From positions 1 through 7,643 of the forward strand of contig JBEKDK010000139.1 in the NCBI GenBank assembly GCA_050014395.1: a DNA stretch of 7,643 nucleotides, written 5' to 3'. Positions 1 to 5,457 of the stretch are shown here, piece by piece. The translations under genes were made by a program, and so were the position numbers. The DNA comes from DASPOJ01 sp050014395. Its GTDB lineage: Bacteria; Acidobacteriota; Terriglobia; Acidiferrales; UBA7541. Each line of letters begins with the position of its first letter. Within the stretch, counting starts at the first letter, position 1. The notes beneath the pieces were generated by a model. That model did no database searches. It saw only the letters and a list, made by a program, of their open reading frames with translations, and was not told the origin of the DNA.

Positions 1-2
1 CG

Positions 3-1493
3 TGGAATGAAACTAAAAATTGGGCGCCGCAACGCCAAGACGTGGACTTCTTTTTTCGCCAGTCTTTTCTTCCGTTATTGACGCCGCTCGTCGTGATCGC
101 GTGGATGTTCCTGATTGTCCGCGTCGTGCAAGGGGAATCGTTGGTCGGCGACCGCCAGTTCTGGGTTACACGGCCCTACGAGTGGAAGAAATTGCTGGTC
201 GCGAAATTTCTTTTCTTCGTGGTCTTCATTAATGTTCCTTTGTTCATCGCGCAGGCGGCTCTGCTTCGGAAGGCTGGCTACGCGCCGTCCGCGTACGTAC
301 ACGGCTTGCTCTGGATGCAGCTCCTGTGGGTGGTGATTCTCATATTGCCCACTACAACGCTGGCAACGATAACCTCAAGTTTGGGACAGGTCGTGTTGGT
401 CGTGCTTGGGATTCTGGTGTTCGTAATCGGATATGTGAGCCTTTCTTCGAGGTTTAACTCTCCGAACGTCGTTCTAACTGTTTCGTGGACCGACGAATGG
501 CTGGTGATTCTGGCGATTCCGTCCAGCGTGTGCTTAGCCGTCGTGCTGTGGCAATACGCGCGTCGCAGGGCGCTGCAATCGCGGCTGCTGCTGATCGGCT
601 ACGTCGTCGCGATTCTTGCCTTCCCGAACATACCGGTGAAACAAACAGACGTCGATCGTGCGTATCCGCAACCTGTGGCTGGGCAACCATCGCCTGTGCA
701 ACTGGCCTTCGATCCTGTGACGAAGACCACGCAGGAGTTCCCTCTGAAGACGAAGAACAAAGTGTGGGTGTGGATCCCGCTGCTTGCTTCGGGCATTGCG
801 CCGAACTCAGAAGTCCAAATCCGCGCGATCACTGCGAAGATCGTAACTCCCGACGGAGTGAATTGGGACTCACATTGGCTCGGAGCCGGTGAGGTCCTGC
901 TCCCAGGGCACTCGCACGCGCAGGTACGGTTTCCGATGGATAGGGCGGTCTTCAATCGAGTGCAATCGAGTTTCGCTACGGTCCACATTTCGTTTGGGCT
1001 GTCCATTTTCAAGGCTTCCGCAACGAACCAAGTCTCGGCGTCCGCGAGTGATTTCACTGCGATAGGCGAAACTTCGTGTTGGATGGCCCCGGAGTTGAGC
1101 GGCATGCTCGAGTGCCGCTCGCCGATGAGGAACCCGTTCCTCCTTTTGACCGCGCAGGCGGACGAAACGACGTGCCATCTTGGCGAAAACGAGAAGGCCG
1201 CGCTGTCAGGAAAAATCGTTTCCACTGCCACTTGGAACACCGATGCGGCACCAGCAGAATTCGGGATCAGTCCGGTCAAGACGTTCTCGCTTTTTTTGTC
1301 CGACCGAGTCACACCGAACGATCCCAGTAACGTTTTGTGCCCGGGAACTCCACTGACATTTAGCACACTCGTGTGGGGCAGCCGCACGCGCGCCGAACTC
1401 ACGATTGACGGAATCCACGTAGGCGACTACCAGTTCAAGGATTCCCGGTCGCCCGGGATTGTAACCGGCGGCGTTGGCGTGAGCGTGCCGTGA
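3..1493 (+). CDS. Polytopic membrane protein with exported C-terminal domain, 5' partial
   Basis: The reading frame is open to the window edge. A GTG at 42 is possible, but 13 sense codons precede it (reading WNETKNWAPQRQD), so the true start probably lies upstream. Counting from GTG 42 (483 residues), hydrophobic segments lie at about 9-29, 51-75, 88-110, 114-134, 153-173 and 183-197. A hydrophilic domain of about 285 residues with beta-rich composition follows, inferred to lie outside the membrane. Residues 36-46 (GDRQFWVTRPY) and the following lysine-rich helix resemble permease-like membrane proteins that I recall from Acidobacteriota, often near ABC-2 type exporters. No ATPase is visible here, so a transport role is only inferred. 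Base composition looks less GC-rich than in the genes downstream. The stop overlaps the next gene's start (GTGA), which suggests translational coupling. The function is unknown. Confidence 0.75.
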   Translation, partial: WNETKNWAPQRQDVDFFFRQSFLPLLTPLVVIAWMFLIVRVVQGESLVGDRQFWVTRPYEWKKLLVAKFLFFVVFINVPLFIAQAALLRKAGYAPSAYVHGLLWMQLLWVVILILPTTTLATITSSLGQVVLVVLGILVFVIGYVSLSSRFNSPNVVLTVSWTDEWLVILAIPSSVCLAVVLWQYARRRALQSRLLLIGYVVAILAFPNIPVKQTDVDRAYPQPVAGQPSPVQLAFDPVTKTTQEFPLKTKNKVWVWIPLLASGIAPNSEVQIRAITAKIVTPDGVNWDSHWLGAGEVLLPGHSHAQVRFPMDRAVFNRVQSSFATVHISFGLSIFKASATNQVSASASDFTAIGETSCWMAPELSGMLECRSPMRNPFLLLTAQADETTCHLGENEKAALSGKIVSTATWNTDAAPAEFGISPVKTFSLFLSDRVTPNDPSNVLCPGTPLTFSTLVWGSRTRAELTIDGIHVGDYQFKDSRSPGIVTGGVGVSVP

Positions 1494-1783
1494 CATCGCA
1501 GATTTCGGTTCACGAGGTCGGGAACTCAGTGCGTTTTGTCGTGCGCGTGCAGACGCGTGCGCATCGCGCGGAGTTTTCGGGTGTGCGCGAAGGGGAACTG
1601 CGCGTGCGGCTGACAGCGCCGCCGGTCGAAGGGCGCGCGAATGAAGAGCTTTGCCGGTTGCTGGCGGCGCGTTTGAAAGTGCCTATGGGCGCTGTTAGAA
1701 TCGTGCGCGGCGAGCGCAGCCGCACGAAATTAATCGAAGTCAGCGGCGTTTCTGTGATTGCGCTGGCCTTGCTGACGCAATAG
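1490..1783 (+). CDS. yggU: DUF167 / YggU family protein (UPF0235)
   Basis: This 97-residue protein matches the usual length of the DUF167 family, a small conserved alpha/beta fold of unknown biochemical role. The family hallmarks are visible: LTAPPVEGRAN at residues 41-51, which corresponds to the conserved TAPPV(D/E)G.AN motif, and VRGERSRTK at 72-80, corresponding to the G..SR.K signature. The GTG start is inside the preceding stop (GTGA, 1490-1493), with no clear Shine-Dalgarno, so translation is probably coupled to the upstream membrane-protein gene. It is followed after 38 bases by an M24 peptidase gene. Family membership is well supported; no precise function can be assigned. Confidence 0.92.
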   Translation: MTSQISVHEVGNSVRFVVRVQTRAHRAEFSGVREGELRVRLTAPPVEGRANEELCRLLAARLKVPMGAVRIVRGERSRTKLIEVSGVSVIALALLTQ

Positions 1784-1790
1784 GGGGAGC

Positions 1791-1815
1791 CGGACCCAGT
1801 TCTTCCTCGGGTCCG
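1791..1815 (+). other. Intercistronic hairpin abutting the M24 peptidase start
   Basis: A perfect 7-bp GC-rich inverted repeat pairs CGGACCC (1791-1797) with GGGTCCG (1809-1815) around an 11-base loop. It ends only six bases before the ATG at 1822, where a ribosome-binding site would be expected. No T-tract follows, so it does not look like an intrinsic terminator. It could act as a translational control or mRNA-processing element; that is inference. Confidence 0.45.
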
Positions 1816-1821
1816 CCGATC

Positions 1822-2997
1822 ATGCCTGACATAGCTGCGATCCAGGAAGCACTGCGCGCGCAAAAGCTGGGCGGCTGGCTGTTTTACGATTTTCGTCAGC
1901 GCGATCCGATCGCCACGCGCGTGCTCGGTTTGGGCGCCGGAATGTTCACGCGGCGATGGTTCTATCTGATTCCGGCGCGTGGGACGCCGCGCAAGCTGGT
2001 GCACAAGATCGAATCGCGCGCGCTCGATTCGCTGCCGGGCGCGAAACTGCAATACGCCAGCCTGGAAGAGTTGGATCGAAATTTGCGGCGATTGTTGCGC
2101 GGCGCGGGTCGCGTGGCGATGCAATATTCGCCGCGCAACGCGATCCCTTACGTCTCGATGGTGGATGCGGGAACGATCGAGATGGTGCGTGGCGCGGGCG
2201 CAAAGGTGGTGAGCTCGGCGGATTTGGTGCAGCGCTTCGAGGCCACTTGGAGCGCGGAGCAACTGCGCTCGCACCAGGCCGCGGGGCGCGTGGTGGATAG
2301 CGTGTTGCAGGAAGCCTTCGCGCGCGCGTCGAGCGTGGTGCGGTCGGGCGGCGCGATTTCGGAATACGAGCTGCAGCAGTGGATCCTCGAGCAGTTTCGC
2401 GCGGGCGGCGTGACGACCGAAGAGCCGCCGATCGTCGCCGTCGGCCCGCACTCGGGCGACCCGCATTACGAGCCGACCGCCGCGGCGTCCGCCCCGATCC
2501 GCGCGGGCGATTTGCTGCTGCTGGACATGTGGGCGAAGACGGAAGCGGTGGAGAGCGTCTACTACGACATCACGTGGGTGGGATTTTTGGGCGCGCAAGT
2601 GCCGGAGAAATACGCGAAGGTGTTTGCGGTCGTGCGGGCGGCGCGCGATGCCGCGGTCGCGTTCGTGCAACAGGCCGTGAAGGTGCAGCGTCAAATACAA
2701 GGTTGGCAAGTGGATCGCGCGGCGCGCGAAGTGATTCGCAAGGCGCGTTACGCCAAGCAATTTGTGCATCGCACCGGGCACAGCATCGGCCAGACCGTGC
2801 ATGGCAACGGCGCGAATATGGATAGCCTGGAAACGCGCGACATTCGGCTGGTTCTGCCGCATACTTGCTTCTCGATCGAGCCCGGGATTTATCTGCCCGA
2901 GTTCGGAATTCGCAGCGAAGTGAACGTCTTCGTAGATGAGCGCGAGGCTCGCGTGACGGGGCCGATGCAGACCGAGATAATCGCGCTCATGAGGTAA
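1822..2997 (+). CDS. M24 family metallopeptidase (Xaa-Pro aminopeptidase/prolidase-like)
   Basis: This 391-residue cytoplasmic protein is predicted to hydrolyse peptides next to proline. Residues 1-140 form a creatinase/prolidase N-terminal-like domain, and about 145-391 the pita-bread peptidase domain. All five expected metal ligands can be placed: D235 (LLLLDMWAK), D249 (YYDITW), H320 (HRTGHSIG), E353 (SIEPGIY) and E366 (GIRSEVNV). Supporting pocket histidines are H215 (DPHYEP), H316 and H327 (VHGNG). Nothing essential is missing, so it should be active. ATG 1822 is chosen because the opening residues (AIQEALRAQKLGGWLFYDFR) match the usual N-terminus of this group, although no clear Shine-Dalgarno is present and a hairpin occupies that position. 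The gene lies 38 bases after yggU and 42 before the next gene. The exact substrate cannot be told from sequence; a broader dipeptidase role is possible. Confidence 0.9.
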   Translation: MPDIAAIQEALRAQKLGGWLFYDFRQRDPIATRVLGLGAGMFTRRWFYLIPARGTPRKLVHKIESRALDSLPGAKLQYASLEELDRNLRRLLRGAGRVAMQYSPRNAIPYVSMVDAGTIEMVRGAGAKVVSSADLVQRFEATWSAEQLRSHQAAGRVVDSVLQEAFARASSVVRSGGAISEYELQQWILEQFRAGGVTTEEPPIVAVGPHSGDPHYEPTAAASAPIRAGDLLLLDMWAKTEAVESVYYDITWVGFLGAQVPEKYAKVFAVVRAARDAAVAFVQQAVKVQRQIQGWQVDRAAREVIRKARYAKQFVHRTGHSIGQTVHGNGANMDSLETRDIRLVLPHTCFSIEPGIYLPEFGIRSEVNVFVDEREARVTGPMQTEIIALMR

Positions 2998-3039
2998 GAT
3001 ATCGGCTGAAAGATTACGCACAAAAGGGCGGCGAAAACA

Positions 3040-3474
3040 GTGACGGAAACTAAAGTAGCAGGGGAGAATGCGGAAGGAGCGGCTCCGAGCATCGGGCGCG
3101 GAGTGGTGGCCGCGCTGTGCGGCTGGCTGGTGCCGGGATTGGGCCACGCGCTGCTGCGGCGATGGGGCAAAGCTGCCGCTTATTTCCTCGCCGTTAGTGT
3201 ACTTGCTGTGACCGGCCTTGCGATGCGAGGAGAAGTTTTGCCGGCGTCGAGCCAGGACGCCTTCGATCGCTTGGGGTTCGTCGCCGATCTGGGCACCGGC
3301 GGCTACTATTTTTTCTCGAAGACGCTCGAACCGGCGGGGCCGGACGATTCAACCGCCGCGGGCGATTACGGGACGCGCATTTTCGCCGCGGCCGGCGTGT
3401 TAAATTTCCTGATTATTCTGGAAGCGTATGAAATCGGCCGGCGCCCGGCGCGGCGCGCGGCTCAGGCGAGCTAG
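3040..3474 (+). CDS. DUF6677-like small membrane protein
   Basis: This 144-residue protein begins with GTG at 3040. Its first 20 residues are polar. Hydrophobic segments follow at about 21-38, 45-62 and 112-130, and the C-terminus is basic (GRRPARRA). The first hairpin carries GWLVPGLGHALLRRWGKA (28-45), a PGLGH motif recalled from DUF6677 and TM2-like membrane families of Acidobacteriota. The loop between helices 2 and 3 (about 63-110) is acidic and glycine-rich, and is probably on the opposite face from the basic tail. The function is unknown. It sits 42 bases after the M24 peptidase gene and 6 bases before a 57-residue membrane protein gene, so co-expression is likely. A later in-frame GTG near 3103 is a less likely start, because it would remove part of the first helix. 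Confidence 0.75.
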   Translation: MTETKVAGENAEGAAPSIGRGVVAALCGWLVPGLGHALLRRWGKAAAYFLAVSVLAVTGLAMRGEVLPASSQDAFDRLGFVADLGTGGYYFFSKTLEPAGPDDSTAAGDYGTRIFAAAGVLNFLIILEAYEIGRRPARRAAQAS

Positions 3475-3480
3475 CGAACG

Positions 3481-3654
3481 ATGCTGAACCATTTTCAAGC
3501 CATGCTGGTGTTCGCGTTCTGCGTTTCGCTGGCGTTCGCATTTTTATCGAAGAAGCGTCTGGGCGAACGCGTGCGCTACACGCTGTGGGCGTTTCTGGCG
3601 TTTTTGCTGGTGGCCATTGGAATCGGCTGGCTGATGTTCCCCTTCTCGCATTAG
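3481..3654 (+). CDS. Two-helix small membrane protein, 57 residues
   Basis: The short frame runs from ATG 3481 to TAG 3652-3654. It encodes 57 residues with hydrophobic helices at about 8-22 (MLVFAFCVSLAFAFL) and 34-53. They are joined by a basic turn, SKKRLGERVR, which by the positive-inside rule would face the cytoplasm, leaving both ends outside. It starts six bases after the stop of the DUF6677-like gene. A weak ribosome-binding site (AGGCGAG, 3464-3470) lies about ten bases upstream. Tight spacing, typical membrane-protein composition and clean start and stop support a real gene. Two adjacent small membrane proteins in one transcript could form a complex; that is inference. The function is unknown. 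Confidence 0.68.
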   Translation: MLNHFQAMLVFAFCVSLAFAFLSKKRLGERVRYTLWAFLAFLLVAIGIGWLMFPFSH

Positions 3655-3675
3655 CGTTCGCATTCAAGTGAACGC
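3654..3675 (+). terminator. Possible weak hairpin at operon end
   Basis: GCGTTCGC (3654-3661) can pair with GTGAACGC (3668-3675), including one G-T wobble, around a six-base loop. It starts at the last base of the small-protein stop codon. No run of T follows, so a rho-independent terminator is only tentative. Its position between the operon and the separately promoted tRNA makes termination plausible. Confidence 0.3.
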
Positions 3676-3690
3676 GCTTCGACGGTTCCT

Positions 3691-3720
3691 TTGACGCCCT
3701 CCGTCGCGAGATGCTAAATT
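3691..3720 (+). promoter_or_regulatory. Predicted promoter of tRNA-Thr
   Basis: A -35-like TTGACG (3691-3696, five of six consensus bases) lies 18 bases before TAAATT (3715-3720, four of six). The latter is preceded by TGC, an extended -10. Transcription would begin about 40 bases before the tRNA. The -10 element lies within a palindrome, GCTAAAT-TTG-ATTTAGC (3713-3729). Assignment is by motif only. Confidence 0.55.
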
Positions 3721-3767
3721 TGATTTAGCGCGCGCGCCGATCGTGACGCACGCGCCATTCACCTCGG

Positions 3768-3843
3768 GCCGAGGTAGCTCAGTTGGTAGAGCAGCCGATT
3801 CGTAATCGGCAGGTCGGCGGTTCAAGTCCGCCTCTCGGCTCCA
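3768..3843 (+). tRNA. tRNA-Thr (anticodon CGT)
   Basis: A full cloverleaf can be drawn. The acceptor stem is GCCGAGG (3768-3774) with TCTCGGC (3833-3839), including one G-T pair at the base. The D stem is GCTC/GAGC, with loop AGTTGGTA. The anticodon stem is GCCGA (3794-3798) with TCGGC (3806-3810). The T stem is GGCGG/CCGCC, with loop TTCAAGT. The anticodon loop TTCGTAA places CGT at 3801-3803, which reads the threonine codon ACG. The discriminator base is T and the CCA end is encoded (3841-3843). Total length is 76 bases with no intron. A CGT tRNA supplements a TGT isoacceptor and fits a GC-rich genome that uses ACG often. I found no duplicated tRNA 3' end in the window, so there is no sign of an integrated element. 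Confidence 0.97.
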
Positions 3844-3909
3844 TCATTATTCGTTCCGCCATCGTTGCCGCCTAGCAGCATTCCGAAACAGATCGGCAGA
3901 AACATCGCG

Positions 3910-4659
3910 CTACCGTTGCGGCTGCGGTTGCGGCTGCTTGTTCGCGTCATTCGACGACGTCGCCGCCGCCGCGCTGCTCGCTGCTGTCGGCGCGGGCACG
4001 ATAGGGCCGGCGGGGGCAGTAGAGGGCACGGAGGCTGGAGCGGCGGGCGGCACGGCTGGAGCGGCGGGCGGCGCGGCGGCCGGCTTCGGGGCGAAGGCGG
4101 CGAATGTCGGTGGCGCGAGCGCCTCAGGCGTAAAGTTAGCCGGATCGAGGACGCTGTCGCCCTTCATGAAGGCCAGGACGTGGGTCCCCTGGGGGATCGT
4201 AACGTCCTTTCCGCGCATCAGCAGGAATATTGGAGCGGCGGGCCAAGCGAACGCGCCCGTGGCCACCATCGCGGGAACCATCCACTTTTGGGTGCTGCCA
4301 CCGCTGCTGTCTTGGGTGTCAGTGAGCGGCGCCCGCTCGCCGTCGGCCAGGCGGACTTTATCGATCGTCAATTCGAGCTTGCCCGCGCGTCCCATTCTCC
4401 GTTTGCTTTCCACCTTGCGCACGGTTCCCCACGCCAACGCGCCTTTGGGAATCACCACGATGTTGTCCACTGTTACGTCCTCGGCGACGGCAAGGCTAAT
4501 GAGATTGCCGACGTGTTCATCGGCCGAGGAAATCGTTTGGGCCAGCACAAGCTTGATTGGCGTTCCGTCCTCAAGAATGAATTTAGGTTGAGAGGTTTGT
4601 GGAGCGGCGAAACCGGTGCAAGGCAGCAGCAAAGACAAAAAGATCGCGCAAACTCGCAT
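3910..4659 (-). CDS. Secreted protein with Pro/Ala-rich tail, unknown function
   Basis: This 249-residue protein starts at the ATG ending at 4659. An excellent Shine-Dalgarno, GGAGGAG (4668-4674), lies eight bases upstream. Residues 1-19 form a Sec signal peptide (MRVCAIFLSLLLPCTGFA), with cleavage likely after GFA or FAA. The Cys at 14 lacks a proper lipobox. Residues 27-115 form a soluble domain with LEDGTPIKLVLAQTISSA, VIPKGALAWGTV and KRRMGRAGKLELTIDKVRLADG, a pattern recalled from acidobacterial exported proteins. A hydrophobic stretch at 126-148 may be a membrane or buried segment. Then comes KDVTIPQGTHVLAFMKGD, and from about 180 a Pro/Ala-rich low-complexity tail ending in QPQPQPQR. 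The tail contains a 21-bp tandem duplication and a 12-bp near repeat. It is probably periplasmic or envelope-attached. It has its own promoter. No enzymatic motif is visible and I do not recognise its function. Confidence 0.88.
   Translation of the reverse strand: MRVCAIFLSLLLPCTGFAAPQTSQPKFILEDGTPIKLVLAQTISSADEHVGNLISLAVAEDVTVDNIVVIPKGALAWGTVRKVESKRRMGRAGKLELTIDKVRLADGERAPLTDTQDSSGGSTQKWMVPAMVATGAFAWPAAPIFLLMRGKDVTIPQGTHVLAFMKGDSVLDPANFTPEALAPPTFAAFAPKPAAAPPAAPAVPPAAPASVPSTAPAGPIVPAPTAASSAAAATSSNDANKQPQPQPQR
4033..4074 (-). repeat. Tandem 21-bp repeat encoding a Pro/Ala unit
   Basis: Two adjacent 21-base copies (4033-4053 and 4054-4074) differ at one base near the end. On the minus strand they encode two seven-residue Pro/Ala units within PAAPAVPPAAPA of the secreted protein. 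The length is a whole number of codons, so copy-number change would keep the frame. Confidence 0.85.
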
Positions 4660-4674
4660 TTTAGATACTCCTCC
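4658..4674 (-). promoter_or_regulatory. Strong ribosome-binding site plus repeated TATCTAAAAT motif at the start codon
   Basis: On the minus strand GGAGGAG (4668-4674) is followed by TATCTAAAAT (4658-4667), whose final AT opens the ATG start codon. The same ten bases recur at 4727-4736 next to the predicted -10. The Shine-Dalgarno is nearly perfect and fixes the start. Confidence 0.7.
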
Positions 4675-4724
4675 GCGCTACCGGATGGAGAACGGGCGAG
4701 TTCCGCGTCCGAAAGGCTAAACTA

Positions 4725-4773
4725 GAATTTTAGATATATACCACGTGAGTTAACACATGGCAATCTAAAATTC
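4725..4773. repeat. Perfect 11-bp inverted repeat enclosing a promoter
   Basis: GAATTTTAGAT (4725-4735) and ATCTAAAATTC (4763-4773) are exact reverse complements separated by 27 bases. Inside is a second, nested pair, CCACGTG (4741-4747) and CACATGG (4754-4760), with one mismatch around AGTTAA. The AT-rich arms stand out against the GC-rich surroundings. They overlap the edges of the -10 and -35 elements of the promoter for the secreted-protein gene, as an operator would. A cruciform or RNA hairpin is an alternative reading. Confidence 0.75.
4735..4763 (-). promoter_or_regulatory. Predicted promoter of the 3910-4659 gene
   Basis: On the minus strand TTGCCA (4758-4763, five of six -35 bases) is followed by a 17-base spacer and TATATA (4735-4740). 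TGG immediately before the hexamer gives an extended -10. The expected start, near 4728, leaves a leader of about 70 bases before the ATG. Flanking inverted repeats suggest repression or activation by a dimeric regulator; that part is inference. Confidence 0.6.
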
Positions 4774-4787
4774 GATTGTGCTGAACG

Positions 4788-4806
4788 GCGGCGCCAAGTG
4801 CGCCGC
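4788..4806 (-). terminator. Possible GC-rich hairpin after the 4816-5337 gene
   Basis: GCGGCGC (4788-4794) and GCGCCGC (4800-4806) form a 7-bp stem with a five-base loop, about ten bases past the stop codon on the minus strand. No T-run follows on that strand. Position favours a terminator, but the missing tract keeps this tentative. Confidence 0.35.
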
Positions 4807-4815
4807 GGCGGCTGC

Positions 4816-5337
4816 TTATCGTGCCTTACCGCCCATCGATTTGCAGGCATCGCGCAACGAGCTATCGAGCAGAGTTGTGTCCTTGCTGTAGACCGCGATG
4901 CCCGCGCGATTGTAAACCGTCACGTGGTAGTGGTTTTTGTGCGGTTTGTTATCGCCCTGCGCATCCAGCATGATCACGTACTTCGCGGCGTTGCGATCGC
5001 TGGTCACCGGAATGTTCGGGCAATGCTTTTCAAATGTTTTCATGTTGCCCGCATCCGGGGGCGTCGATCCGCCGCTGCCCGCCAGGCCCCATCCGCCCGA
5101 GCGCTTCCACGATGCGGAGTCCGTCATGAAGACGCGCGTGGCGCCGCTGACGGGCTTGACGGTGGTGTGCGTGGGCGCGGGCGTTGTGCCGGACGCCGAC
5201 GGCTTTACCGGCGCGCCTTGGCTGGTAGGCGACAACTGCGCCGGCGCAGGCGCTGCCAAAACAAGCAGGACGGCGAGTGCGAATATCGAAACTGAGATCA
5301 GCGCGAATGCGCGCGCGAGCGAAACCGTTCTGGGCAT
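4816..5337 (-). CDS. Secreted protein of unknown function
   Basis: This 173-residue protein uses the ATG ending at 5337. GAGGAGG (5344-5350) lies six bases before it. An in-frame ATG 18 bases further out would put that Shine-Dalgarno inside the coding region, so it is rejected. Residues 1-33 are a long Sec signal or membrane anchor (hydrophobic 9-29, APAPA then Q), with likely cleavage after residue 33. A Pro/Thr/Ser linker spans about 34-65. The folded part, about 66-173, contains TRVFMTDSASWK, GGWGLAGSGG, AAKYVIMLDAQG and NHYHVTVYNRAGIAVYSKDT. Two cysteines (C106, C165) could form a disulfide. I recall similar exported proteins from Acidobacteriota, none with a known role. It lies upstream of the other secreted-protein gene on the same strand, but each has its own predicted promoter. 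It is divergent from tdh. Confidence 0.85.
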   Translation of the reverse strand: MPRTVSLARAFALISVSIFALAVLLVLAAPAPAQLSPTSQGAPVKPSASGTTPAPTHTTVKPVSGATRVFMTDSASWKRSGGWGLAGSGGSTPPDAGNMKTFEKHCPNIPVTSDRNAAKYVIMLDAQGDNKPHKNHYHVTVYNRAGIAVYSKDTTLLDSSLRDACKSMGGKAR

Positions 5338-5343
5338 TGCGTT

Positions 5344-5350
5344 CCTCCTC
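5344..5350 (-). promoter_or_regulatory. Ribosome-binding site that decides the start at 5337
   Basis: On the minus strand GAGGAGG lies six bases before ATG 5335-5337. The alternative ATG at 5353-5355 has no comparable site upstream. Confidence 0.75.
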
Positions 5351-5366
5351 GGCATTCAGATGTCGC

Positions 5367-5395
5367 ATCCTAAAAGAAACCGCTCGCCGATGCAA
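5367..5395 (-). promoter_or_regulatory. Candidate promoter of the 4816-5337 gene
   Basis: On the minus strand TTGCAT (5390-5395) is 17 bases from TAGGAT (5367-5372, four of six -10 bases). Transcription would start near 5360, giving a short leader. The -35 match is weak (three of six). Confidence 0.35.
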
Positions 5396-5457
5396 TGTCT
5401 TGGTACTAATCTTGTCGGTGAGATGAGAAACTCGCGCACATCACGGCGGTGTGAGCC

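Noticed and set aside
599..1402. 267-codon minus-strand frame inside the membrane protein gene
   Set aside because: It has no family resemblance and no ribosome site. The plus strand gives a coherent membrane protein throughout.
1510..3147. 545-codon open frame on the minus strand opposite yggU and the M24 peptidase
   Set aside because: It is a codon-bias shadow in GC-rich DNA. Its product is rich in Arg, His and Ala with no motif, while the plus-strand frames match known families with all catalytic residues.
3768..3843. tRNA-Thr as an integration site for a mobile element
   Set aside because: No repeat of the tRNA 3' end, no integrase and no phage gene are present in the window.
3865..4725. 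286- and 217-codon plus-strand frames opposite the 249-residue secreted protein
   Set aside because: One is Arg/Gly-rich and the other Ala/Gly/Thr-rich low complexity. The minus-strand gene has a signal peptide, strong ribosome site and promoter.
5338..5355. Earlier ATG (5353-5355) as the start of the secreted protein
   Set aside because: The strong GAGGAGG site would lie inside the coding region, and it is ideally spaced for the ATG at 5335-5337.
5396..5457. Riboswitch upstream of tdh
   Set aside because: The leader is under about 60 bases, and no recognised aptamer core or strong stem set is visible.
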